A stretch of 64,000 nucleotides of DNA from Nocardioides albus (GTDB lineage Bacteria; Actinomycetota; Actinomycetes; Propionibacteriales; Nocardioidaceae): NCBI RefSeq assembly GCF_014648255.1, contig NZ_BMQT01000005.1:268294-332293 (forward strand). Direction: 5' to 3'. The notes beneath the pieces were generated by a model. The model worked only from the letters and a program-made list of their open reading frames with translations, was not told the DNA's origin and did not search any database. The translations under genes were made by a program, and so were the position numbers. Below, one piece after another: positions 14,741-25,275 of the stretch (its first letter is position 1; the number at the start of each line of letters is the position of its first letter).

Positions 14741-17656
14741 ATGATGACCCTCATGGCGCAGAGTGCCGAGAGGCTCGTCGGACGTGACGCGGACCTGGAG
14801 ACGTTGGCTGGGCTCATCGGCCTGAGCGGAACCGCCCCGGCGGGCACGGGCAGGCACGTGCTCCTGGCCGGCGATGCCGGTGTCGGGAAGACCCGGATCC
14901 TGCGCGAGCTCCGCGGCCGAGCCGTCGCGGACGGCCGGCAGACCTTCGTCGGGCACTGTCTCGACTTCGGCGACAGCGCCGAAGCCTACCTCCCCTTCAC
15001 CGAGATCATCGACAACATCATCTCCGCCCTGCCCGCAGTGGTGGCGCAGGTGGCCGACGCACACCCGGCGCTCCTGCGGATGGCGCCGGTGGCCCGGGCG
15101 TTCGGCGGGGCTGACACCGCCGACCAGGAGGCGCTCGACCGAGGCAATCTCTTCGCCGCGATCCACGCCCTGCTGGAGCGCGCGGCCGAGAAGACCCCGG
15201 TGCTGATCGTGGTCGAGGACACCCACTGGGCCGACCAGTCGACCCGCGACCTGCTGACCTTCCTCTTCACCAGGCCGTTCGTCGGCCCAGTCACGATCGT
15301 CGCCTCCTACCGAGCCGACGATCTCCACCGCCGCCACCCGCTGCGCCGCCAGCTCGCCGAGTGGACCCGGCTGCCGTCGGTCGAGCGGTTCCACCTCGGG
15401 CGGCTCTCCGACGATGACGTACGCCTCCTGGTCGCCGAGCTGGCCGGTGATCTGGGGATCGACGTGGAGAGCGTCGTACGCCGCGCCGAGGGCAACGCCT
15501 TCTTCGTCGAGGAGCTGGTGCAGGCGGCCGGCACCGACGAGCTGCCCTGGGACCTCGCCGACCTGCTGCTGGTCAGGCTCGAGCAGCTCGACGCGACCGC
15601 CCGCGAAGTGGTCGACACCGCGAGCGCCGCCGGCCGCGACGTCAGCGACGAGCTCCTCCACGCCGTCGCCGGCCTCGACCGGGCCACGCTCGACGCCGGG
15701 CTGAGGCAGGCGATCGAGCGCGCGATCCTGGTGCCGCGCGAGGACGGCTACTACGTCTTCCGGCACGCCCTGCTCGGGGAGGCGGTCTACGACGACCTGC
15801 TCCCAGGCGAGCGGGTCCGGCTCCATCAGCGCTATGTCGAGGCGCTGCGTGGTGATCTCACCACAGGGAGCTCTGCCGGGCTCGCCCGCCACGCTCGTCT
15901 GGCAGGGGATCACGAGACAGCGCTGGCGGCCGGGATCGCCGCCGGCGACGAGGCGGCGGCGACCGGTGGTCCGGACGAGGCATCCCAGCACTATCAGCAG
16001 GCGATCGCCCAGCTCGCCCGCCGGGCCTCCTCTGAGGATGACACCCAGCGGCTCGTCGACCTGGTGGTCAAGGCCAGCGATGCGATGGTCGCCGCCGGGC
16101 ACGCCGATCGGGCCGGGAAGCTGGCTCGTGAGCAGCGGGAATCGCTTCCGCCGGACGCGCCGGGCCTGTGGCGCGCGCAGCTGATGACGGTCGAGATCGA
16201 GACCAGCTTCGCCTACGTCAACGACGTCGAGGTGGAAGAGCTGGCCGAGGCGGCGATGGCCAAGCTCCCTGAGGACGCCCCGCCCCTGGTGCGGGCGCGC
16301 CTGCTCGCCGCGTACGCCCGGGTGCTGATGATCTATCGCCGTCACGACGATGCCGAGAGGGCCGGGCAGGAGGCGCTGGCGCTGGCCGAGGAGCTCGGTC
16401 GGACCGGTCTCGCCGCTGAGGTGGCGACGACGCTCGCCGGCTCGTGGGGCCGCCCGGCAGAGCCCTGGATCGAGCCCCTGCGCGCGGCCGTCGCCCGAGC
16501 GGCCGAGGTGGGGGCGCTGCACCCGGAGCTGCGTGCCCGGCTCCAGCTCGCCTACGCCCTCGACGCCGTTGACCGACTCGAGGAGGCGGCGGAGAGCTTC
16601 CGCAGCGCCTTCGAGCTCAGCGTCGAACGAGGAGTCCCCTGGGCGCCGTACGCCTTCGACGCCCGGATCGCCTGGATCGGCCGCCTCTACGCCAAGGGCA
16701 GATGGGACGAGGCGCTCGCCCTGACCGAGTCCTACGGCATCCCGGCGGCTCTGTCGCCGTGGCTGGAATCCACGCGGCTGATGATCGAACAGGATCGAGG
16801 TGCCGACCTCGGCGAGCAGGCGCGGCGGCTGCGGCCCTCGTGGAAACAGGAGGTCGCGACGGCGAGCGAGTCTGTGCCGGTCGAGATCAAGGCCGCCGGA
16901 GCTCGCGGTGACGTGGACGGCGTGATCGAGGCGTACGACGCGGCTGTCGAGGTGCTCACGCGCACCTGGGGACAGTGGTTCGGTGGCAACGCCCGGCTCT
17001 CCGCCGTCGCGGTGGGCGCGATCAGCACGGTGATCCCTGGCCTTCCGGTCGGCGAACGCCGACAGGTGATGGCACAGGTCGACCGGATCCTCGCCGAAGG
17101 GACACGGCCTGCCGACTCGCCGAAGCTCTGGGGGCTGGAGGGACAGGCGTGGACGGCGCGGCTGGTGGCCGAGGGCCTGCGTGTCCACTGGCTTGCCGGC
17201 ATCGAACCGCCCGAGCAGGAGGAGCTCGTCGATGCCTGGCGAAAGACGGTGGCCGCGTTCGAGGCCTTTCCCCACGTCCACGAGCTCGCCTGGTCGCGGG
17301 CCCGGCTGGCCGAGGTGCTTCGTGCGGGCGGTGACGCTGCCGGCGCGCGGGTGCTGGTCGACCAGGCGCGGGAGTCGGCGAAGCAGCTCGGTGCCGAGCC
17401 GCTGCTCGAGCACCTGCGTACGCTCGGGACGACGCCGCAACGTTCGGCGACCGGCCCCTCCGGCAACCTCACCGCCCGGGAGAGCGAGATCCTCGCTCTC
17501 GTCGCGGCCGGGAGGAGCAACGGCGAGATCGGCAAGCAGCTGTTCATCTCGACCAAGACCGTCTCGGTCCACGTCTCCAACATCCTGGCCAAGCTCGGCG
17601 CCTCCGGCCGCACCGAGGCAGCGGCCATCGGACGGCGCCGTGGGCTCGTGGAGTGA
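14741..17656 (+). CDS. Large ATP-binding LuxR-family (LAL-type) transcriptional regulator
   Basis: This 971-residue protein has an N-terminal AAA/NACHT-like ATPase: Walker A GDAGVGKT at 44-51 and Walker B VLIVVEDTHWADQST near 155. A long helical TPR-like region (~390-890) would sense ligands or partners. The C-terminus is a LuxR helix-turn-helix (LTARESEILALVAAGRSNGE then KTVSVHVSNILAKLG). This is the LAL architecture exemplified by MalT. I chose ATG 14741 because the paralogue at 17935 has a matching upstream ATG with GGAGG; ATG 14753 (MAQSAE) is possible. The gene follows a 40-residue small gene, and the whole pair is repeated next door, so the two regulators are recent paralogues. Confidence 0.92.
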   Translation: MMTLMAQSAERLVGRDADLETLAGLIGLSGTAPAGTGRHVLLAGDAGVGKTRILRELRGRAVADGRQTFVGHCLDFGDSAEAYLPFTEIIDNIISALPAVVAQVADAHPALLRMAPVARAFGGADTADQEALDRGNLFAAIHALLERAAEKTPVLIVVEDTHWADQSTRDLLTFLFTRPFVGPVTIVASYRADDLHRRHPLRRQLAEWTRLPSVERFHLGRLSDDDVRLLVAELAGDLGIDVESVVRRAEGNAFFVEELVQAAGTDELPWDLADLLLVRLEQLDATAREVVDTASAAGRDVSDELLHAVAGLDRATLDAGLRQAIERAILVPREDGYYVFRHALLGEAVYDDLLPGERVRLHQRYVEALRGDLTTGSSAGLARHARLAGDHETALAAGIAAGDEAAATGGPDEASQHYQQAIAQLARRASSEDDTQRLVDLVVKASDAMVAAGHADRAGKLAREQRESLPPDAPGLWRAQLMTVEIETSFAYVNDVEVEELAEAAMAKLPEDAPPLVRARLLAAYARVLMIYRRHDDAERAGQEALALAEELGRTGLAAEVATTLAGSWGRPAEPWIEPLRAAVARAAEVGALHPELRARLQLAYALDAVDRLEEAAESFRSAFELSVERGVPWAPYAFDARIAWIGRLYAKGRWDEALALTESYGIPAALSPWLESTRLMIEQDRGADLGEQARRLRPSWKQEVATASESVPVEIKAAGARGDVDGVIEAYDAAVEVLTRTWGQWFGGNARLSAVAVGAISTVIPGLPVGERRQVMAQVDRILAEGTRPADSPKLWGLEGQAWTARLVAEGLRVHWLAGIEPPEQEELVDAWRKTVAAFEAFPHVHELAWSRARLAEVLRAGGDAAGARVLVDQARESAKQLGAEPLLEHLRTLGTTPQRSATGPSGNLTARESEILALVAAGRSNGEIGKQLFISTKTVSVHVSNILAKLGASGRTEAAAIGRRRGLVE

Positions 17657-17718
17657 TGCGGGTCACGGCCGAATGAGGCACCCCTGACGTACGCCTAAGG
17701 CAGGCGCCTCATGTGTCG

Positions 17719-17729
17719 CCCTACCTCAG
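17719..17729 (+). promoter_or_regulatory. Second CCCTACCTCAG word, upstream of the second small gene
   Basis: The word is the same as at 14430, here 17 bases before the ATG of the 46-residue protein. The different spacing argues against a fixed promoter element. Confidence 0.25.
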
Positions 17730-17746
17730 GAGCCGAGTCTGGATCC

Positions 17747-17887
17747 ATGACCTACAGCAACCAGATCAGCTACGACGCCGAGCTGGCGTACCGCCGCCAG
17801 AGCATCGCCCGTGCGACCGCGGCCGACCGGCTCGCCCGCCAGTTGAAGCGCCGTCGTCCGCGCCGGATGGACTCGATACACAACTGA
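17747..17887 (+). CDS. Small basic protein, 46 residues, paralogue of the 14503 gene
   Basis: The product begins MTYSNQISYDAELAYRRQSI and ends LKRRRPRRMDSIHN. The YDAELAYRRQSI segment aligns with YEAEVKYRRQQI of the 40-residue protein, followed in both by an Arg-rich helix. Codon third positions are G/C-rich like those of the neighbours. It starts 90 bases after the stop of the first LuxR regulator and ends 47 bases before the second, with no hairpin between them, so here the small gene and the regulator may be one transcript. Conserved position and sequence in two copies argue that this is a real gene and functionally tied to the regulators. Confidence 0.75.
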   Translation: MTYSNQISYDAELAYRRQSIARATAADRLARQLKRRRPRRMDSIHN

Positions 17888-17934
17888 GTCCTTGGACCAC
17901 GGTAATGCAGGGGAAACCCGGGCCCGGAGGCGCG

Positions 17935-20886
17935 ATGATAGGGGACATGGCGCAAAGTGCTCGGTCCTTCGTAGGTCGCGACTCGGAGTTGCAGACCCTG
18001 ACCGGGCTGCTCGGGGTGGTTCCGACGGCTTCGACCACCGGTGGCGCCGGCGCCCGGCGCCAGCACGTCCTCCTCGCCGGCGACGCCGGGGTCGGCAAGA
18101 CCCGCCTGCTCACCGCGCTGCGCGACCGCGCGCTGACCGACGGCTGGCAGGTGCACGCGGGACACTGCGTCGACTTCGGCGAGAGCGCCGTGGCGTACAT
18201 GCCGTTCTCGGAGATCCTCGACCGGATCGTCGCGGACCTGCCCGACGTGGTCGAGCGGGTGGCGGCCGACTATCCGGCGTTGGCCAGGCTCAGACCCGTA
18301 CGCCGCGTGATGGGCGCCAACCAGGGCACTGCAGCCGCGGGGACCGACCGGGGTCAGCTCTTCGACGCCGTCCACACGCTCTTCGAGGCAGCCGCCGAGA
18401 AGGCGCCGCTGCTGGTCGTGGTCGAGGACACCCACTGGGCCGACCAGTCCACCCGTGACCTGCTGACCTACCTCTTCACCCGGCCCTACGACGGTCCGGT
18501 CGCGATGGTCGTCTCCTACCGCGCCGACGACATCCACCGCCGCCACCCGCTGCGTCGTCAGGTGGGCGAGTGGGGCCGACTGCCCGACGTCGAGCGGATC
18601 GTGCTCGAGCCGCTCTCCGACGACTCCGTGCGGCGTCTGGTCCACGAGCTGGCCAGCGGGAAGGTCGACGCCGAACGAGTCGTCCGCCGAGCCGAGGGCA
18701 ACGCCTTCTTCGTCGAGGAGCTGGTCCAGGCCGGTTGCGACGAGGACCTCCCGGTCGACCTCGCCGACCTGCTCCTGGTGCGACTGGACCGGCTCGACGG
18801 TGCCGCCCGCAGCGTCGTCCGGACCGCGAGCATCGCCGGGCGCCGGGTCACCCACGAGCTGCTCGCCGCGGTCACCGAGATGAAGACCGACGAGCTCGAC
18901 GACGCCCTCCGCACCGCGGTCGAGCAGAAGGTGCTCGAGCCGACCGGGTCGCGCTACACCTTCCGCCACGCGCTGCTCGCCGAGGCGGTCTACGACGACC
19001 TGCTCCCCGGCGAGAAGGTGCGCCTGCACGCCCGGTTCGCCGAGGTGCTGAAGGAGACCCCCGGGCTCGGTGCGGCAGCCGAGCTCGCCCTGCACGCCAA
19101 GCACGCCGGCGATCTCGCGACCGCGCTGCGCGCGCGCATCGCCGCGGCCGAGGAGGCTCGCAACGTCAGCGGCGTGGGCGAGGCGGCCCATCACTACGAG
19201 AAGGCGCTCGGTCTCGCCGCGGACCCGAAGGTCGCCGACGCGGCAGGGGTCGACCTGGACCGGGTCTACGAGCGGGCCGCCGACACCCTCATCCTCGCCG
19301 GGCTGCCCTCGCGGGCGGACGCGATCCTGGCCGAGCGGCTCGACGCGATCCCGGCCGGCCGGACCGTCGGTCGGGCGCTGCTGCTGGCGACCCGGGCCGA
19401 GGCGGCCTTCGCCATGGAGAACGGCGACCCCCTCACATACTCCCGTGCTGCGATCGACGCGCTGCCCGACGACGCCGAGCCGAAGGCACGCTGTGTCGTC
19501 CTGGCCGTGCGCACTCGGACCCTGGTGGCCTACCGTCGCAGCGAGGAGGCCGAGGCGGTCGGGCTGGAGGGCATCGAGATCGCCGAACGGCACAGCCTCT
19601 CCAAGCTCGCCTCCGACATGGCCACCAGCCTGTCGATGCTCAAGGTCCGCACGGGCCGGGCCGGCGGTGACAAGGTCGAAGGCTTCCGTCAGGTGCTGCG
19701 CGAGACGATCGACCAGGCGCGACGGGTCGGGTCGACGTACGCGGTCAGCCGGGGGCTGTTCGCGCTCGGCCGCTCCTATGACGAGGCCGGTGACTACGCG
19801 GAGGCGCTGAATTGGTTCCGTGCGGTGATCGACGATGCCGGCGGGGAGTCGCTGCAGTGGTCGCTGTACGTCGCCGCGGCCCGCGCCGACATCGTCCGGA
19901 TCCAGATGGTCCTGGGGGAGTGGGAGGAGGCGCTGGCACTGGCCGGGGGCAACCTGCCCGACGCGCCGCCGGTCCCGGTCGCGCTCCTCGACATCCTCCG
20001 GATGATGATGGAGCAGGCACAGGGGGCCTCGGTCGGTGAGGCGGCCGCGGCGCTGCGTCCGTTCTGGACCCAGGAGGGCTTGATCGCCCTCTACGGCGCC
20101 ACCGTCGAGATGGTCGCTGCCGGCCGGGCCGGAGACCACGCAGCCGTCTTCTCGATCTATGCCGACACCGTCGAGACGCTCTCCCAGTTCTGGACCGAGT
20201 GGTTCGGTGGCCGGGTGCGCCTGGCGGTCGTGGCCGCCTCGGCGATCGCGCAGATGCTGCCGTCGGTGCCGGCCGTGCAGTGGCCCGCCCTGGTCGAGGC
20301 CGTCGACGGTCTGCACAGCGACGGCGAGCAGGTGATCGCGCAGTATCAGCCCGGCGAATGGGGACCGGAGGGCCGGGCCTGGGCCGCGCGCCTCGAGGCC
20401 GAGGTGCTCCGCGTCCACTGGCTGGCCGGCATCGACGCCCCGCTCCAGGAGTCGCTCCTGGCGGCTTGGATGCGCGCGGAGCAGCAGGTCGAGGCCTACG
20501 GCGATGTCCCGGGCCTGGCCGCCGTGCGGACGACGTACGCGGTCATCCAGCGCGCCACGGGCGACGTCGCCGGGTCGCGGGCGACCGCCGACAAAGCCAG
20601 GGAGACCGCGAAGCGCCTCCGGTTGCAACCGCTGCTCGACGAGCTGAGGTCGCTCGGCGCGACCGCGGTCAAGCAGCACCAGACCACGCCGACGGCCCTG
20701 ACGCCGCGGGAGAGCGAGATCCTGACGCTGGTCGCGGCGGGGCGCAGCAACGGCGAGATCGGCAAGCAGCTGTTCATCTCGACGAAGACGGTCTCCGTGC
20801 ACGTCTCCAACATCCTCGGGAAGCTGGGCGCCGGCAGTCGTACGGAGGCGGCCGCCATCGCACGTCGCCAGGAGCTGATCAGCTGA
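17935..20886 (+). CDS. Second large ATP-binding LuxR-family (LAL-type) regulator
   Basis: This 983-residue protein is alignable over its whole length with the 14741 gene product. Walker A GDAGVGKT lies at 49-56 and Walker B LLVVVEDTHWADQST near 165. The middle is helical and TPR-like and the most diverged part. The C-terminal LuxR helix-turn-helix is almost identical to its paralogue's (NGEIGKQLFISTKTVSVHVS in both), so the two probably bind the same or very similar DNA sites while sensing different signals. ATG 17935 has GGAGG five bases upstream; the alternative MAQSAR start lies four codons later. It is the last gene of the duplicated small-protein/regulator array. Confidence 0.92.
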   Translation: MIGDMAQSARSFVGRDSELQTLTGLLGVVPTASTTGGAGARRQHVLLAGDAGVGKTRLLTALRDRALTDGWQVHAGHCVDFGESAVAYMPFSEILDRIVADLPDVVERVAADYPALARLRPVRRVMGANQGTAAAGTDRGQLFDAVHTLFEAAAEKAPLLVVVEDTHWADQSTRDLLTYLFTRPYDGPVAMVVSYRADDIHRRHPLRRQVGEWGRLPDVERIVLEPLSDDSVRRLVHELASGKVDAERVVRRAEGNAFFVEELVQAGCDEDLPVDLADLLLVRLDRLDGAARSVVRTASIAGRRVTHELLAAVTEMKTDELDDALRTAVEQKVLEPTGSRYTFRHALLAEAVYDDLLPGEKVRLHARFAEVLKETPGLGAAAELALHAKHAGDLATALRARIAAAEEARNVSGVGEAAHHYEKALGLAADPKVADAAGVDLDRVYERAADTLILAGLPSRADAILAERLDAIPAGRTVGRALLLATRAEAAFAMENGDPLTYSRAAIDALPDDAEPKARCVVLAVRTRTLVAYRRSEEAEAVGLEGIEIAERHSLSKLASDMATSLSMLKVRTGRAGGDKVEGFRQVLRETIDQARRVGSTYAVSRGLFALGRSYDEAGDYAEALNWFRAVIDDAGGESLQWSLYVAAARADIVRIQMVLGEWEEALALAGGNLPDAPPVPVALLDILRMMMEQAQGASVGEAAAALRPFWTQEGLIALYGATVEMVAAGRAGDHAAVFSIYADTVETLSQFWTEWFGGRVRLAVVAASAIAQMLPSVPAVQWPALVEAVDGLHSDGEQVIAQYQPGEWGPEGRAWAARLEAEVLRVHWLAGIDAPLQESLLAAWMRAEQQVEAYGDVPGLAAVRTTYAVIQRATGDVAGSRATADKARETAKRLRLQPLLDELRSLGATAVKQHQTTPTALTPRESEILTLVAAGRSNGEIGKQLFISTKTVSVHVSNILGKLGAGSRTEAAAIARRQELIS

Positions 20887-20955
20887 ACTGCTGGTGCTCG
20901 ATGAGAACGTGTGGCTGAATTGTCACCATCATCACGCGCTGGCCGAGGAGCACAT

Positions 20956-21558
20956 GTGAAGCAGGGTGGGCGGCATCCGATCGTGGCCGGAGTCACGGCG
21001 CTCGTCGCGGTCGCCGTGGGTGTGGGGCTGATCGTCGGGATCGGGATGTTCGTCGGCGCCAACATCCTGGGGCTCGGCGGCGGGGGCGCCGCCAGCGACC
21101 AGGCCACCGACCCGGACGCGGGCGCCTCGCTCTACGCTCCGTCGCCGAAGCCGACCAAGACCGCCACCGGTCCGGCGATCACGCTCGATGCCTCGCCCAC
21201 GAGCGCCCCCGAGAAGAAGGCGGGCTCGGTGTCCACCTCCACGAGCTCGTCACCGTCCGAGTCCGCCGCGGAGAAGCCGGGGAAGAAGGAGATCACCCTC
21301 CAGACCGGCATCGTGGTGGCGAAGCCGATGGAGCGGATCGACATCACCGGGATCTATCCGGGCGGAGAAGGTGCCATCCTCCGGCTCGAGCGGGACGAGG
21401 GTGAGGGCTGGCAGGAGTTCGGCATCCCTGACGTCTCGGTCACGGGCGAGCAGTTCTCCACCGCGATCCAGACCGGCCGGGTGGGAAAGCACCGGTTCCG
21501 GATGAAGGACATCGACACCGGCACCTTCTCCAACGTGGTGAGCGTGACGATCGGCTGA
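20956..21558 (+). CDS. Membrane-anchored extracytoplasmic protein, unknown function
   Basis: This 200-residue protein starts with a basic KQGGRH and one hydrophobic anchor at residues ~8-38 (IVAGVTALVAVAVGVGLIVG). A Ser/Thr/Pro/Lys-rich linker to ~residue 110 would span the cell wall. The C-terminal ~90 residues look like a small beta-sandwich (LQTGIVVAKPMERIDITGIY to DIDTGTFSNVVSVTIG) that resembles bacterial Ig-like or surface-exposed domains. The GTG at 20956 is chosen because GAGGAGC lies five bases upstream; a longer frame from 20911 has no such site. It lies 70 bases after the second LuxR regulator and might be one of its targets, but nothing in the sequence proves that. Confidence 0.75.
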   Translation: MKQGGRHPIVAGVTALVAVAVGVGLIVGIGMFVGANILGLGGGGAASDQATDPDAGASLYAPSPKPTKTATGPAITLDASPTSAPEKKAGSVSTSTSSSPSESAAEKPGKKEITLQTGIVVAKPMERIDITGIYPGGEGAILRLERDEGEGWQEFGIPDVSVTGEQFSTAIQTGRVGKHRFRMKDIDTGTFSNVVSVTIG

Positions 21559-21604
21559 GTGTCGAGGATGGAATAGGCGACCACGTACTTGGTTGTATGT
21601 GGGT

Positions 21605-22456
21605 ATGACGGTTCCCACGATCAAGCTCAACGACGGCACTTCGATCCCGCAGTTCGGTCTCGGCGTCTGGCAGGTTCCCGAGGACGAGACCGAGCAGGTT
21701 GTCAGCCAGGCCCTCGAGGTCGGCTACCGCCACATCGACACCGCGCAGATGTACCAGAACGAGGCCGGTGTCGGCGCCGCGCTGAAGACCGCCGGACTCG
21801 CCCGGGAGGACGTCTACGTCACCACCAAGCTCAACAACTCGCAGCACGACCCGGCCAAGGCCAAGGCGTCGCTCGAGAGGTCTCTGCTGCTGCTCGGCCT
21901 GGACCACGTCGACCTGTTCCTGATCCACTGGCCGCTGCCGACGCAGTACGACGGGACGTACGCGAAGACCTGGGAGGCGCTCGTCGGCCTGCGTGAGGCG
22001 GGCCTGACCACCTCGATCGGCGTCTCCAACTTCCAGCCCGACCACCTCGACAAGATCGTCGCCGAGACCGGCGTGGCCCCGGCGGTCAACCAGATCGAGG
22101 TCCACCCCTACTTCGCCAACGAGGCCGCCCGGTCCGCCACCCTCGCCCACGGCGCGAAGGTCGAGTCGTGGTCGCCCCTCGGTCAGGGCGGCGGCGAGCT
22201 CACCGACGCGGTGGTCGCCGAGATCGCCTCCGCCCACGGCAAGTCGCCCGCCCAGGTCCTGCTCCGCTGGCAGATCGACCGCGGCGACATCGTCTTCCCC
22301 AAGTCCGTACGCCGCGAGCGGCTCGAGGAGAACCTGGCGATCTTCGACTTCGAGCTGAGCGCCGAGCAGGTCGCCGCCCTCGCAGCCCTGGACAAGGGTG
22401 AGTCCGGCCGCTCCGGCCCGAACCCCGACACCTTCGACTGGATCCCGTCCTTCTGA
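21605..22456 (+). CDS. Aldo/keto reductase (2,5-diketo-D-gluconate reductase-like)
   Basis: This 283-residue TIM barrel has the full AKR catalytic tetrad: D45, Y50 (HIDTAQMYQNEAGVG), K75 (VTTKLNN) and H108 (LIHWP). The C-terminal NADPH-binding segment is KSVRRERLEENLAIFDFELS. The motif set matches the AKR5/AKR3 group that reduces diketogluconate, methylglyoxal and other small carbonyls. The terminal WIPSF is typical of this subgroup. The ATG at 21605 is chosen to match family N-termini (VPTIKLNDG). It ends 16 bases before a perfect palindrome that probably terminates its transcript. Confidence 0.92.
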   Translation: MTVPTIKLNDGTSIPQFGLGVWQVPEDETEQVVSQALEVGYRHIDTAQMYQNEAGVGAALKTAGLAREDVYVTTKLNNSQHDPAKAKASLERSLLLLGLDHVDLFLIHWPLPTQYDGTYAKTWEALVGLREAGLTTSIGVSNFQPDHLDKIVAETGVAPAVNQIEVHPYFANEAARSATLAHGAKVESWSPLGQGGGELTDAVVAEIASAHGKSPAQVLLRWQIDRGDIVFPKSVRRERLEENLAIFDFELSAEQVAALAALDKGESGRSGPNPDTFDWIPSF

Positions 22457-22471
22457 TCCACCCCAACCCGC

Positions 22472-22501
22472 CGAGCCGGCTCGTCATGACGAGCCGGCTC
22501 G
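22472..22501. repeat. Perfect 30-bp palindrome (family B), likely terminator
   Basis: The arms CGAGCCGGCTCGTCA and their complement meet at a TCATGA centre, followed by a short T-run (GATTTTG). The same design (CCGAGTCGGCTCGT ... ATGACGAGCC) recurs at 50940-51034. It sits between the aldo/keto reductase and the HAIR-controlled dnaK operon. Confidence 0.8.
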
Positions 22502-22561
22502 ACGCGATTTTGGGCGGGGTTGGAATAGGGGGCGTAGGGTCTTCGTTGTGGGGAGTGAGCG

Positions 22562-22586
22562 AAGTTGAGTTGAATCGGCTCAACTT
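22562..22586 (+). promoter_or_regulatory. HAIR operator for HspR upstream of dnaK
   Basis: The inverted repeat AAGTTGAG-N9-CTCAACTT has 8-bp arms and matches the HspR-binding HAIR consensus CTTGAGT-N7-ACTCAAG in layout and core. It is 71 bases upstream of the dnaK ATG. HspR from the fourth gene of this operon would repress here, making an autoregulatory loop. Confidence 0.88.
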
Positions 22587-22657
22587 GTTTGCAAGACTCA
22601 GCGGCAGCCGCTGGGCGGCCCACATACACACAGCTTCAACAAGCGGAGGTAGCAAAG

Positions 22658-24513
<1,856 letters not shown>

Positions 24514-24517
<4 letters not shown>

Positions 24518-25194
24518 CGAAGCGCCGCCCCGGCGGGGCGGAGGAGGCCGTCGAGGAGACGACCACCGAGTCCCCGCAGCCCGAGACCGACGAGGTGGAG
24601 GAGTCGACCGAGGACACCGAGGTGGACGCCCCTGAGGGCGACGCCTCGGACTCGGACGACGTCGCTGAGGACACCGACGAGGCCGGCTCCGCCGACGAGG
24701 CGGGGGCCGAGGACGGCGACGTGGTTGCCGAGGACGACAGCGAGGTGGACCTCATGGGCGATGCCGCCGATGAGATCGACAAGCGGGTCGCCGAGCTGAC
24801 CACTGACCTGCAGCGTCTCCAGGCCGAGTACGTCAACTACAAGAAGAGGGTCGACCGTGACCGCGAGCTGGTCTCGCAGAACGCGACCTACAAGGTGCTC
24901 ACTCCGATCGTGGAGGTGCTCGACACCATCGACCGTGCCCGCGAGCACGGCGAGGTCGAGGGCGGCTTCAAGGCCGTTGCCGACCAGCTCGAGAAGATCG
25001 TGACCAACCTGGGTCTGAAGAAGTTCGGTGAGCCGGGCGACGTCTTCGATCCGAACCGTCACGAGGCGCTCAGCCACATGGGCACCGACCCGGAGGTCGA
25101 GGAGACCTCGGTCAAGCTGGTCGCCAAGGCCGGCTACATGATCGGCGACCGGGTGGTCAGGGCCGCGCAGGTCCTGGTCGTCGACCCGGAGTGA
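24514..25194 (+). CDS. grpE: Nucleotide exchange factor GrpE
   Basis: This 226-residue protein has a long acidic, disordered N-terminus (residues 1-~85, mostly Glu, Asp, Ser, Thr). Next come the paired dimerisation helix ([20 protein letters not shown]) and the C-terminal beta domain with [20 protein letters not shown] and [17 protein letters not shown], the GrpE signature. It releases ADP from DnaK. The GTG start overlaps the dnaK stop by four bases (GTGA), so it is translationally coupled. The acidic front is longer than in E. coli GrpE but common in actinobacteria. Confidence 0.98.
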
Positions 25195-25275
25195 CCCGGA
25201 GTGACAACGATGGGTGGCCGGGGCTGTCGAGAGATCGACGGCCTCGGCCACCGAGAAGAAGGGAGGAGGGGCTAG

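Noticed and set aside
14681..20802. Two open frames of about 960 and 1010 codons on the minus strand opposite the LuxR regulators
   Set aside because: Composition is Arg/Gly/Asp/Leu-heavy with no motifs, and they mirror the codon bias of the plus-strand genes, which have intact ATPase and HTH domains.
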